From Gammaproteobacteria bacterium (GTDB lineage Bacteria; Pseudomonadota; Gammaproteobacteria; Pseudomonadales; Azotimanducaceae): a stretch of DNA of 64,000 nt. Both the position numbers and the translations under genes were made by a program. The notes beneath the pieces were generated by a model, which did not search any database, was not told the DNA's origin, and was given only the letters and a program-made list of their open reading frames with translations. Shown piece by piece: positions 1 to 8,181 of the stretch. The DNA lies in NCBI GenBank assembly GCA_009846005.1, contig VXYL01000013.1, forward strand, positions 93,302 to 157,301. Direction: 5' to 3'. How positions within the stretch are numbered: the stretch's first letter is position 1; every line of letters starts with the position of its first letter.

Positions 1-1665
1 TTCGTCCCGGTCACTGACGCCATGCTTGCCGACCCGCCGGCCGAGGACTGGCTGACCTGGCGGCGCACCAACGACGCGTGGGGCTACAGCCCGCTCGATC
101 AGATCACCGCCGAGAACGTCGCCAAGCTCGAACAGGTTTGGACGCGACCGTTGCGTCGGGGCAGCCAGACGGCGACACCTCTGGTCTACGACGGCGTGAT
201 GTACATGCCGAACCCCAACGACGTGATCCAGGCGTTGGACGCGACAACGGGCGACCTGCTCTGGGAACACGAGCGCGAGACTCCGGAGGCGGCCCGCAGG
301 ATGGGCGGCCTGCTCGGCAGCAACAACCGGAACATCGCCATCTACGGCAACCTGATCATCGACACCAGCGTCGATCTCCACCTGTTCGCCCTCGATGCCG
401 AGACCGGCGAAATGGTCTGGGAGACCCCGGTCCTCGACTACACAAAGCACCGCGCCATCCAGGGCGCCGGGCCGATCATTGCGGGCGGCAAGGCCGTATC
501 CGGACGAAGCTGTTTGCCGTACGCCGGACCCCACGCTTGCGTCATCGTCGCCCTCGATGCCTTGACCGGCAAGGAGGTCTGGCGGCGGCGGTTGATCCCT
601 GCGCCCGGCGAGCACGGCGACGAGTCCTGGGGCGACATGCCATTCGAAGCGCGCAGCCACGTCGGATCCTGGATGGTGCCGAGCTACGACCACGAACTCG
701 ATCTGGTCTTCGTGGGTACGTCCGTCACGGCGCCGACCCCCAAGTTCCTGCTGCAGGGGTCCGACAAGGAGTATCTCTACCACAACTCCACCCTGGCGCT
801 GGACGGCGACACAGGGGAGATCCGCTGGTACTACCAGCACCTGGTCGATCACTGGGACTTAGACCACCCCTTCGAGCGGATGCTGCTCGACACCAAGGTC
901 GCGCCGGATTCCGAGGACGTGCCGTGGATCAATCCCGGCATCGAGCCGGGGGAGACCCGCAAAGTCATGACTGGCATTCCCGGGAAGACGGCCTTGATCT
1001 ACACCCTCGACCGGGAGACGGGCGAGTTCCTCTGGGCGAGACCCACCGTCGAGCAGAACGTCGTCGCCAACATCGACGGCACCGGCAAGGTGACCGGGGA
1101 AGCCGATTCCATTCCGACCGAAATGGGGCAGACGCTCAACATCTGCCCGTCCATGCATGGCGGCAAGGATTGGGAGGCGGGTGCGTACAGTCCGCTGACC
1201 AACACGATGTACTTTCCGCTCCGCAACGCCTGTATGCCGACCTTGATCACCACCGACCGCGATGCGTCCCATTCCTACTATGCGCTCAACGTCGGGTTCG
1301 AACTCTCGCCGGGCAAGACGGACCTCGGCACCATCTATGCCGTCTCGGCGGAAACCGGGGCCACGACATGGCTCTACGAGCAGCGCGCGTCGACGACGTC
1401 GGTGGTCGCGACCGGTGGCGGGCTGCTGTTCTTCGGCGATACCGGCGGCGGATTCATGGCTCTCGACCAGGAAAACGGCGCGGTGCTGTGGCGCGTGGAA
1501 CTCGGTTCTCCCGTTACCGGGTTCCCGATTACCTACGCGGTGGACGGACGGCAGTACGTGGCGGTGAGCACGGGGTTCTCGGCAACTACCGGGAGCTTTC
1601 TCCGGATGACGCCGGAGATTAGGCCGAGCTTCGGGAACAACCTGTACGTATTCGCGTTGCCGTAG
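1..1665 (+). CDS. PQQ-dependent alcohol dehydrogenase, 5' end missing
   Basis: C-terminal and central part of a quinoprotein dehydrogenase. The frame is already open at base 1 (FVPVTDAM precedes the first internal ATG at 22), and that segment matches the mature N-terminal region of methanol/ethanol-type enzymes, so the signal peptide and true start lie outside the window. The eight-bladed propeller signature recurs as short AxDxxTGxxxW segments (ALDATTGDLLW, ALDAETGEMVW, ALDALTGKEVW, ALDGDTGEIRW). The two cysteines of RSCLPYAGPHAC could be a local disulfide. No CxxCH is visible, so this is not a fused quinohemoprotein. The family oxidises alcohols or sugars in the periplasm and passes electrons to a c-type cytochrome; the convergent cytochrome gene is a candidate acceptor. 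The substrate cannot be told. Confidence 0.93.
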   Translation, partial: FVPVTDAMLADPPAEDWLTWRRTNDAWGYSPLDQITAENVAKLEQVWTRPLRRGSQTATPLVYDGVMYMPNPNDVIQALDATTGDLLWEHERETPEAARRMGGLLGSNNRNIAIYGNLIIDTSVDLHLFALDAETGEMVWETPVLDYTKHRAIQGAGPIIAGGKAVSGRSCLPYAGPHACVIVALDALTGKEVWRRRLIPAPGEHGDESWGDMPFEARSHVGSWMVPSYDHELDLVFVGTSVTAPTPKFLLQGSDKEYLYHNSTLALDGDTGEIRWYYQHLVDHWDLDHPFERMLLDTKVAPDSEDVPWINPGIEPGETRKVMTGIPGKTALIYTLDRETGEFLWARPTVEQNVVANIDGTGKVTGEADSIPTEMGQTLNICPSMHGGKDWEAGAYSPLTNTMYFPLRNACMPTLITTDRDASHSYYALNVGFELSPGKTDLGTIYAVSAETGATTWLYEQRASTTSVVATGGGLLFFGDTGGGFMALDQENGAVLWRVELGSPVTGFPITYAVDGRQYVAVSTGFSATTGSFLRMTPEIRPSFGNNLYVFALP

Positions 1666-1677
1666 GGATGACGAACC

Positions 1678-1710
1678 ATGTAAATGTGACTCAACGTGTC
1701 ACATTTACAT
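1678..1710. terminator. Perfect 13-bp inverted repeat between convergent genes
   Basis: ATGTAAATGTGAC at 1678-1690 is mirrored exactly by GTCACATTTACAT at 1698-1710 with a 7-base spacer. It is AT-rich in a GC-rich setting and lies between the convergent dehydrogenase and cytochrome genes. The cytochrome stop codon (1705-1707) is inside the right arm. It is most simply a bidirectional transcription terminator. The lack of a GC-rich stem plus T-run means a protein-binding palindrome is also possible. Confidence 0.55.
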
Positions 1711-2127
1711 AGTTGCAGACGGCTGAATTGCGATCTCACTGAGAGCCTTCGGATTCGTTGACAGTTCGTCCTTGCCGGCCGGGTACCCCATCTCCGAGAG
1801 CAGGTAGGCGACGAGGTCGGCGTAGGTCTCTTCGCTCAGACTCCCCGGGGCGCTCTGGGGCATCGTGTTGCGCATACCCACGAAGTAGTCGTAGAGCTTC
1901 TTGTCCTTCCAGCGGAACGTGAAGGCGATGCCGACGAGGGAGGGCGTCATCTGCTGATCGCCGCGGAGATCCTCCTTGTGGCATTCGACGCACTGTTCGA
2001 GATAGACGGTCTTGCCGCGCGCCGCCTGGCCTTCGGTGTAGACCCCGTCGCGCACCGATCGCGTCGGCGTTTTCAGGGGCTCTTCTTCGGAACCGGAACC
2101 TGTAGTGGCCAGCCAAGCAGCGGCCAT
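1705..2127 (-). CDS. Small secreted c-type cytochrome
   Basis: The product has one heme-binding motif, CVECH, and a downstream NTMPQ segment that probably gives the axial methionine. The C-terminal half (SLSEETYADLVAYLL) is typical of cytochrome c domains serving dehydrogenases. It would carry electrons in the periplasm, possibly from the neighbouring PQQ enzyme. I placed the start at the ATG at 2127, but the signal-peptide hydrophobic core (VPVILMAAAWLATT) begins before that codon. A TTG at 2184 is in frame and would add arginines encoded by the adjacent REP repeat. The frame is open through the repeat up to 2325, so the repeat seems to have replaced the original start region. Product call firm, start uncertain. 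Confidence 0.85.
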   Translation of the reverse strand: MAAAWLATTGSGSEEEPLKTPTRSVRDGVYTEGQAARGKTVYLEQCVECHKEDLRGDQQMTPSLVGIAFTFRWKDKKLYDYFVGMRNTMPQSAPGSLSEETYADLVAYLLSEMGYPAGKDELSTNPKALSEIAIQPSATM

Positions 2128-2146
2128 GAGGATGACCGGGACGAAC

Positions 2147-2307
2147 GGGACGGGACAAGCCCGTCCCCTACGGTCCGTTCCCAAAGGACGCAGCGTCGTA
2201 GGGGCGACCCTTGCGGTCGCCCGCCCAAACGCGACAACTGGTCGGCACGGGACGGGGCAAGCCCGTCCCCTACGGTTCGTGTTCCGTGCACGTCCGCAGC
2301 CCGGCCC
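2147..2307. repeat. REP-like cluster 1, three hairpin units
   Basis: Three units of 8-bp stem, 5-base loop, 8-bp stem and GTAG/CTAC flank. Unit 1: stem 2147-2154 and 2160-2167, CTAC 2168-2171. Unit 2: GTAG 2198-2201, stem 2202-2209 and 2215-2222. Unit 3: stem 2249-2256 and 2262-2269, CTAC 2270-2273. Orientation alternates. Stem sequences are GGGACGGG in units 1 and 3 and GGGCGACC in unit 2, each with its exact complement. Bases 2270-2307 are a conserved outer flank shared with clusters 3, 4 and 5. The cluster overlaps the likely start region of the cytochrome gene. Confidence 0.9.
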
Positions 2308-2326
2308 AAGAGTTGGAATTCCCATG

Positions 2327-2554
2327 CTACAGCCGGCGGTAGTCGTAGCTGCCCTTGATCATCGAATTCACGAATCCACCCTTGGACTCGGCGCGCATCA
2401 GTTCGTCGAAGACCGACGACGGGACGTCGTAGTAGACATAGGCCTTGCCGGAACCGATAAATCGCAGGTAGAGCCTTCGGGTGTCGTGGTCGTAACTCAC
2501 GGTCTCAATGCTGGACGACTCGACACGCTGAATTGCGGGAAACGACTCGACCAC
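2327..2554 (-). CDS. KTSC domain protein
   Basis: A 75-residue protein that matches the KTSC domain along its length: a VESSSI N-terminal strand, YDHDTRRLYLRF, AYVYYDVP, and the closing FVNSMIKGSYDYRRL. KTSC domains are small beta-rich modules, often found alone or next to nucleic-acid enzymes; their biochemical role is not established. The start is a GTG three bases after the nitroreductase stop, so the two genes are probably translationally coupled. No signal peptide or membrane segment is visible. Confidence 0.85.
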   Translation of the reverse strand: MVESFPAIQRVESSSIETVSYDHDTRRLYLRFIGSGKAYVYYDVPSSVFDELMRAESKGGFVNSMIKGSYDYRRL

Positions 2555-2557
2555 CGT

Positions 2558-3223
2558 TCAGTCGCCGAGGGGAGAGCCGTCGAAGGCATCGACCGTGGTG
2601 AACGCGGCCACTGGATTGCGGCGCAGACGGGTGAGTTGCTTGACCGGCTTGCCGATGGGAAGCATGGCGGCCAGCGCGTGGTTCTCCGGGATGCCGAACA
2701 GCGCCTTGGCCTTGGCTTCCTCGGCAGCCAGGAACGTGGTCAGGGTGCCGCCGAGCCCTTCGCTGCGCGCCGCCAGCAGGATGTTCCAGACGAAGGGATA
2801 GATGGAGGCCCCGGAGATGACGCCGATGCGCGGCAGGTGCTGGTCCATGGACGCGACGACGGCGAGGTCGACGGTCACCAGCAACAGCACGGGCGCATGG
2901 ATCAACCGGTCGATGAACCCCGGGGGAATGGCGACGGCGTCGACGTCGGCTTGGCTGACTGCGGCGGGGGCGATGGTGTTCCAGGGATTGGCACCCGCCC
3001 TGACCTCCGCCAAGTAGCGCCGGTAGGTGGGTTCGATCAGCGGCCCGAGGGCAGCGCGCTTGGCGAGGTCGCGGACCACGATGACGCGCCAGCCCTGCCG
3101 GTTGCCGCCGCTGGGGGCGAAACGGGCGTTGTCGAGGATCCGGGCGAGCACCTCGTCGGGTACCGGATCAGCCGTGAAGTCCCGGGCCGCGAACGCGGTG
3201 CGCATGACATCGTAGAGTTCCAC
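2558..3223 (-). CDS. Nitroreductase family protein
   Basis: An FMN-dependent nitroreductase-fold protein of about 221 residues. The N-terminal RDFTADPVPDEVLARIL followed by ARFAPSGGNRQGWR is the classic FMN phosphate/ribityl-binding start of the family, and the late GLGGTLTTFL and ALAAMLPIGKP segments fit the C-terminal half. It would reduce nitroaromatics, quinones or similar substrates with NAD(P)H. I chose the GTG at 3223, 12 bases after the glutamate-synthase-like stop and preceded by a GAG-rich ribosome site, because the longer frame reads back into the upstream gene and adds no conserved sequence. It lies in a redox gene run with transhydrogenase, an NADPH source. Confidence 0.85.
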   Translation of the reverse strand: MELYDVMRTAFAARDFTADPVPDEVLARILDNARFAPSGGNRQGWRVIVVRDLAKRAALGPLIEPTYRRYLAEVRAGANPWNTIAPAAVSQADVDAVAIPPGFIDRLIHAPVLLLVTVDLAVVASMDQHLPRIGVISGASIYPFVWNILLAARSEGLGGTLTTFLAAEEAKAKALFGIPENHALAAMLPIGKPVKQLTRLRRNPVAAFTTVDAFDGSPLGD

Positions 3224-3234
3224 TGCCTCGACTC

Positions 3235-4737
3235 CTAGTGTGGCGGCGCCACGGCTTGCTGCTCGGGGTAAAGCTCGTCCAACGGCACGGATTTTCCGTC
3301 GTCCTGCACGATGCGGCAATGGAACCGTTTCAACCGGCGCGGTTCCGGCACGCCGCAGGAGTGGGCGATGACGCCGACCTCCGTGCGGATCGAAAGGGCA
3401 TAGCGCCTGACCCGCTCAGCCTTGTCAACGGGGTCGAGACCGCGCTGAAGCCTGGGATCGTGAGTGGTCACACCCGTAGGGCAGGTGTTCTTGTTGCACT
3501 GTAGCGCCTGGATGCAGCCCAGCGCGAACATGAAGCCCCGGGCCGAGGCCACGAAGTCCGCGCCCGCGCAGAGCGCCCAGGCCACCGGCCCCGGCAGGAC
3601 CATCTTGCCGCTCGCGATCACCTTGATGCGGTCGCGCAGGCCGTGCTTCGTCAGCACGTCCACGACCAGCGGCAGGCTTTCCTTGATCGGCAGGCCCATG
3701 TAGTCGATGAGGCTCATGGGCGCGGCACCCGAACCGGCGTCGGCGCTGTCGACGGTGATGAAGTCCGGCGCCGACTCGATGCCGCGCCGGTGGATCTCGT
3801 CGCACAGGTCGTCGATCCAGTCATAGCTACCGATCACCGTCTTGAAACCGGTCGGTTTGCCGGTGACGCGCCGTACCCGCTCGATCATGTCGAGGAGATC
3901 CGCTTCGGAGTTGATCTCCGGGTGCCGGTTGGGGCTGATGGAATCCTTGCCCCGATCGATGAGCCGGATCGCCGCGACCTCCTCCGTCACCTTCGCGCCG
4001 GGCAGAATCCCGCCCTTGCCCGGCTTGGCGCCCTGGGAGAGCTTGATCTCGAACATCCGCACCTGCTCGTGTGCGGCGACGTCCTTCAAGCGCGCATCCG
4101 AGAGTTCCCCGTCGGAATCCCGAACCCCGTACTTCGCCGTGCCGAACTGGAAGAAGATGTCGGCACCCCCTTCGAGATGCGAGGGCGACAGGCCCCCTTC
4201 GCCCGTGTTCAGCCAAACGCCGGCCATGCGCGCGCCGTTCGACAGGGCCTCGACCGCCGGTCGGGAGACCGCCCCGTAGCTCATGGCCGAAATGTGGAAC
4301 ACGGAGGACGTCGTGTAGGGCTTCTCGCAATACGGGCCGATGGTCACGTCCGTCGTGTCCACCGCATCCTGCTCCAGGGTCGGATAGGGACAGTTGACGA
4401 AGATCACCGAGCCGACGGGCCGCATGTCCCGGGTCGAGCCGAACGCGACCATGGTGTCCTCGCCCTTGGCCGCCCGGTAGACCCAGGAACGCTCGGCCCG
4501 GTTGAACGGCATCTCCTCCCGGTCCATGGCGAAGAAGTACTGCCGGAAGAACTCGCCGAGGCGCTCGAAGAGATAGCGGAAACGACCGATGACCGGAAAG
4601 TTGCGCCGCACCGCCTGCCGGGTCTGGGTGCGGTCGATGACGTAGAGGACGGCGACGACCAGGACGCCGAGGCCGACCATGAGCACAAAGAGTTGGGCGA
4701 GGAATTCGAGCAGGTTGAACACGACGCGTTCCTCCAT
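3235..4737 (-). CDS. Membrane-anchored FMN-binding glutamate synthase family protein
   Basis: A 500-residue homologue of the FMN/iron-sulfur half of glutamate synthase (GltB central domain) without the amidotransferase. Residues about 8-35 form one hydrophobic transmembrane segment. The FMN barrel follows, with GEGGLSPSHLEGGAD, SQGAKPGKGGILPG, TVDSADAGSGAAP and VIASGKM. The CIQALQCNKNTCPTG segment carries the three cysteines (C-x5-C-x4-C) that hold a 3Fe-4S cluster in glutamate synthases. Stand-alone proteins of this type are widespread and their substrate is generally unknown, so glutamate formation should not be assumed. It is just upstream of the nitroreductase on the same strand. Confidence 0.88.
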   Translation of the reverse strand: MEERVVFNLLEFLAQLFVLMVGLGVLVVAVLYVIDRTQTRQAVRRNFPVIGRFRYLFERLGEFFRQYFFAMDREEMPFNRAERSWVYRAAKGEDTMVAFGSTRDMRPVGSVIFVNCPYPTLEQDAVDTTDVTIGPYCEKPYTTSSVFHISAMSYGAVSRPAVEALSNGARMAGVWLNTGEGGLSPSHLEGGADIFFQFGTAKYGVRDSDGELSDARLKDVAAHEQVRMFEIKLSQGAKPGKGGILPGAKVTEEVAAIRLIDRGKDSISPNRHPEINSEADLLDMIERVRRVTGKPTGFKTVIGSYDWIDDLCDEIHRRGIESAPDFITVDSADAGSGAAPMSLIDYMGLPIKESLPLVVDVLTKHGLRDRIKVIASGKMVLPGPVAWALCAGADFVASARGFMFALGCIQALQCNKNTCPTGVTTHDPRLQRGLDPVDKAERVRRYALSIRTEVGVIAHSCGVPEPRRLKRFHCRIVQDDGKSVPLDELYPEQQAVAPPH

Positions 4738-4791
4738 GGGTGGATCGCCTACCCTCTCTGACTGGCCCGCCCCGTTGATTACTGCCTGCGA

Positions 4792-5250
4792 CTAGCCGTC
4801 GAGCACGTCGAACGATACCACCACGTCTCGCGCCACGGCCTGCTCGAACTGGGTCGGCGTCATCTCCTGTCCCCGCTTGAGGACGATTCCGTGGTACGGC
4901 GCATCAGCCGGGAACCGCTCAAGCGTCTCCCGGAGTACCGACGCCTTGTGTTCGGTGTCACCCGGTCGGGCTTGGGCGCGGGCCGCGACACGACGCCCGG
5001 CCAACTGCAGCAGAACGTCGCGCGGTTCGAGGAAATTCGGCCACCACCCGGTCTCGCGACCAGTGAGGCACACCACGCGAGACTCGCCCTCCCGCAGGTA
5101 ACGCACAGGTGTCGAACGGCGCCTGCCCGTCTTGCGTCCCGTGAAGTAGACCACCATTACGCTGCCGCTCATCAGGCGGTGCAGCGGCGAGTTCAACAGC
5201 AACCGCATGAACTGGTTGATGAACGGAAATAGCGCGTCGGGAATCCTCAT
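4792..5250 (-). CDS. Deazaflavin-type nitroreductase/PNPOx-like protein
   Basis: A 152-residue protein of the split-barrel group related to deazaflavin-dependent nitroreductases (DUF385). MVVYFTGRKTGRRRSTPVRYL, the next strand VVCLTGRETGWWPNFLE and VLLQLAGRRV form the typical core. Family members bind F420, FMN or heme-like cofactors; which one applies here cannot be seen. The start ATG overlaps the pntB stop codon as ATGA, so it is co-transcribed and translationally coupled with the transhydrogenase genes. This suggests a link to NADPH balance (inference). Confidence 0.75.
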   Translation of the reverse strand: MRIPDALFPFINQFMRLLLNSPLHRLMSGSVMVVYFTGRKTGRRRSTPVRYLREGESRVVCLTGRETGWWPNFLEPRDVLLQLAGRRVAARAQARPGDTEHKASVLRETLERFPADAPYHGIVLKRGQEMTPTQFEQAVARDVVVSFDVLDG

Positions 5251-6623
5251 TTGAACTCCGAGATCAGCGCCGAGATCGACGCCTTGGCATCGCCGAAAAG
5301 CATCCGCGTATTGGTGCCGAAGAACAGCGGGTTGTCGACGCCCGCGAAGCCCGAGGCCATGGAACGCTTGAGGACGAATACGGTGCGCGCATGGTCGACG
5401 TTGACGATCGGCATGCCGTAGATCGGGCTCGCGTCGTCATCCCTGGCCGCCGGATTCACGACGTCGTTGGCGCCGATCACGACGGCGACATCCACGTTCG
5501 GCATGCGCGGATTGATGTCATCCGACTCGACGAGTTGATCGTAGGGCACGTTCGCCTCCGCAAGCAGCACGTTCATGTGCCCCGGCATGCGCCCGGCGAC
5601 CGGGTGGATGGCGTAGCTCACCTCGCAACCGTTCGCCTCGAGTATCTCGCCGAGTTCGCGGACCACGTGCTGGGCCTGGGCAACTGCCATTCCGTAGCCC
5701 GGAACGAAGGTGACCGCCGATGCGGCTTCGAGGATCAGGTAGGCGTCCTCGGCGACGATGGGCTTGACGTCGCCTTCCACCTTCGTGACGGTCTTAACGG
5801 CCCCAAAGCCGCTGAACAAGACGTTGGTGAGCGACCGGTTCATCGCCTTGCACATGATGTTGGTGAGAATGATGCCGGCGGCGCCGACAAGCGATCCCGA
5901 GACGATCAGGATGTTGTTGTTGATGGCGAAACCGGCCGCGCAGGCTGCAAGTCCCGAGTAGCTGTTCAGGAGCGAGATCACCACCGGCATGTCCGCCCCG
6001 CCGATCGGAATGACCGCCATGACGCCGAGCAGCACCGCGAGCCCCAGGATGGCGTAGAAGAGGGGGGAGTCCGGCGCCGGAAGGAGGGCGAAAAGGACGC
6101 CGCAAAGCACCAGACCGCCCAGTAGCGCGGCGTTGATGACGCGCTGGCCGACGAACACGATGGCACCGCTCGGCACCACCTCCGCAAGCTTGGCCCAGGC
6201 GACGAGGCTCCCCGAAAAGGTCACCCCGCCAATCATTACCGAGAGGAAGACCGTGACGGCGGTGAACGGGGTCACCGCTCCGGCGCTGTTCGGATCCGCC
6301 CCGAAGAGCGCAGCCCAGCCCACGAGCAGGCTCGCGATGCCGCCGGAACCGTTGAACAGCGCGACCATTTCCGGCATCGAGGTCATGGCGACCAAACGCG
6401 ACGCCAACGCGCCGACCAATGCGCCCGCGGCCGCGGCGATGGCGATCCAGTGGAATTCGACGATGCCCTTCGAGAGCAAGGTGACCACGATGGCGATCAA
6501 CATCCCGCCGGACGACAGGGCGTTGCCCGACCGGGCCGTGGCGGGCGAACTCAACATCCGCAAGCCGAAGATGAACATCACGGCGGCGACGATGTAGGCG
6601 AGGTTGACGAAGAGCGCGCTCAT
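5247..6623 (-). CDS. pntB: NAD(P) transhydrogenase subunit beta
   Basis: A 458-residue PntB: an N-terminal block of eight or nine transmembrane helices (domain II beta), then the soluble NADP(H)-binding domain III with VPGYGMAVAQAQH, AIHPVAGRMPGHMNVLLAEA, VVIGANDVVNPAA and the C-terminal FVLKRSMASGFAGVDNPLF. With the alpha subunits it couples proton re-entry to hydride transfer from NADH to NADP+ at the inner membrane, supplying NADPH. It is the third gene of the set transcribed from 8079 down, and its stop overlaps the next start by four bases. Confidence 0.97.
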   Translation of the reverse strand: MSALFVNLAYIVAAVMFIFGLRMLSSPATARSGNALSSGGMLIAIVVTLLSKGIVEFHWIAIAAAAGALVGALASRLVAMTSMPEMVALFNGSGGIASLLVGWAALFGADPNSAGAVTPFTAVTVFLSVMIGGVTFSGSLVAWAKLAEVVPSGAIVFVGQRVINAALLGGLVLCGVLFALLPAPDSPLFYAILGLAVLLGVMAVIPIGGADMPVVISLLNSYSGLAACAAGFAINNNILIVSGSLVGAAGIILTNIMCKAMNRSLTNVLFSGFGAVKTVTKVEGDVKPIVAEDAYLILEAASAVTFVPGYGMAVAQAQHVVRELGEILEANGCEVSYAIHPVAGRMPGHMNVLLAEANVPYDQLVESDDINPRMPNVDVAVVIGANDVVNPAARDDDASPIYGMPIVNVDHARTVFVLKRSMASGFAGVDNPLFFGTNTRMLFGDAKASISALISEFK

Positions 6624-6629
6624 CGGGCG

Positions 6630-6929
6630 TTACGGCGCATCGTCGGTCTTTCTCTTGAACATCCCGAGCATCCGGTCCGTGACTAGGTACCCGCCGACGA
6701 CGTTGACGGTGGCGAAGAACACCGCCGCGGCGCCGAGCAGGGTCGCGAGCCAACTCGGACCACCTGCGCCGGCTGCCAGCAACGCGCCCACGATGGTGAT
6801 GCCGGAAATGGCATTGGCACCCGACATCAGCGGCGTGTGCAGGGTCGCCGGCACCTTCGAGATCAACTCGAAACCGAGGAAGATCGCGAGGATCAGTATG
6901 AACGCGAGATAGACGGGGATCAGTTCCAC
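6630..6929 (-). CDS. pntAB: NAD(P) transhydrogenase subunit alpha part 2
   Basis: A 99-residue membrane protein carrying the transmembrane part of subunit alpha, with about three helices; VPATLHTPLMSGANAISG and GGYLVTDRMLGMF are typical. In E. coli this segment is fused to the NAD-binding domain; here it is a separate gene, as in the three-subunit Rhodospirillum type. The start codon is a GTG at 6929. It sits 22 bases after pntA1 and six bases before pntB. Confidence 0.95.
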   Translation of the reverse strand: MELIPVYLAFILILAIFLGFELISKVPATLHTPLMSGANAISGITIVGALLAAGAGGPSWLATLLGAAAVFFATVNVVGGYLVTDRMLGMFKRKTDDAP

Positions 6930-6951
6930 TCGATGTTCCAGTTCACGGGGA

Positions 6952-8079
6952 CTACGTTGTCCGCACTGCCTCGCTAACCACTTCGCCGCCGCGCGTCAGC
7001 ACACAGCCGGCAACGATCTCGTCGGCTGGGTCCAGGTCGAATCGGCCGTTCTCCGGGTCGTAGAACTCGTCGATGAAGTGCGTAACATTCGACGAATACA
7101 TATCGCTCGCGTTGTGCGCCACCTCCGAGGGCAGGTTACCGAGGCCAACCAGCTTGACACCGTCGATGTCCACGACCTCGTCCAATACCGAGCCTTCGAC
7201 GTTGCCGCCGGACTCCACGGCCATGTCCACCACGACACTCCCGGGGCGCATGGCCTCCACCATGTCGCGCGTGACGATCCGTGGGGCGCGCCGACCGAAC
7301 ACCTGGGCGGTGGTGATGACCACGTCCGAGTAGCCGATGACCCGCTTCATGCCCTGGCGCTGCATCTCCAGTTGCTCGGCCGTGAGTTCCCGGGCGTAGC
7401 CCTGGTCCGTCTGGCCGATTTCGCCGATGTCGATTTCCACGAACCGGGCGCCGAGGGACTGCACCTGCTCGGCAACCACCGGGCGGGTGTCGAAGGCTTC
7501 GACCCGTGCTCCCAAGCGCTTCGCCGTCGCGATCGCCTGGAGTCCGGCGACACCCGCGCCGATGACGAATACCCGCGCCGGCGCGATGGTGCCAGCGGGC
7601 GTCATCATCATGGGAAAGACCTTCGGTGTGTGCGAAGCGGCGAGTACTACCGTGACGTAACCCGCCAAGCTGGCCTGGGACGACAGGGCGTCCATCTTCT
7701 GCGCCCGCGTGGTTCTCGGGATCATTTCCATGGACACGGCCGTCACGCCCCGGGCGGCGATTTTCTCGATGAGGGGTTTCTCGTTGAAGGGATCGAGAAA
7801 GCTGATGTGCAGGGTGCCTTCCGCCAGGAAATCCAGATCCTCCTCGGCGGGCCTTCGGACCCGGAGCACGACCTCCGACGACACCAGCGCCGAGGCGATG
7901 TCCTTGACCACGTCCGCGCCCGCCGCTTCGTAGTCCCCATCCGGAAACCCGGACACGACGCCGAGGCCGGTTTCGACCATGACGTCGAAGCCAAGATCAA
8001 CGAGCTTTTTGGCGCTGCTTGGAACCAACGCGGCGCGCAGTTCGCCGGGCCACGTCTCCCTTGGCACGGCGATACGCAT
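6952..8079 (-). CDS. pntAA: NAD(P) transhydrogenase subunit alpha part 1
   Basis: A 375-residue soluble NAD(H)-binding subunit (domain I). The N-terminal RIAVPRETWPGE matches the family start, FVIGAGVAGLQAIATAKRLGA is the dinucleotide-binding loop, and MVEAMRPGSVVVDMAVESGGN plus LPSEVAHNASDMYSSNV are typical of the alanine dehydrogenase/PntA fold. It is the first gene of the transhydrogenase operon, divergent from the outer-membrane protein at 8182; any promoter must lie in the roughly 100-base gap. Confidence 0.97.
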   Translation of the reverse strand: MRIAVPRETWPGELRAALVPSSAKKLVDLGFDVMVETGLGVVSGFPDGDYEAAGADVVKDIASALVSSEVVLRVRRPAEEDLDFLAEGTLHISFLDPFNEKPLIEKIAARGVTAVSMEMIPRTTRAQKMDALSSQASLAGYVTVVLAASHTPKVFPMMMTPAGTIAPARVFVIGAGVAGLQAIATAKRLGARVEAFDTRPVVAEQVQSLGARFVEIDIGEIGQTDQGYARELTAEQLEMQRQGMKRVIGYSDVVITTAQVFGRRAPRIVTRDMVEAMRPGSVVVDMAVESGGNVEGSVLDEVVDIDGVKLVGLGNLPSEVAHNASDMYSSNVTHFIDEFYDPENGRFDLDPADEIVAGCVLTRGGEVVSEAVRTT

Positions 8080-8181
8080 CCGTAAGAGAACACCGTCTGG
8101 TGACGGGCGGTAAGCGTAATGGAAAGCTAGGACGGTTTACACTTGATGAAGGATTCTCCGGGGGTCGGATAGGGTCTCGCG

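Noticed and set aside
78..1622. Long overlapping open frames on the same and opposite strands of strong genes, for example inside the dehydrogenase
   Set aside because: They are arginine/alanine-rich frames generated by high GC codon use in the true gene and have no domain signal.
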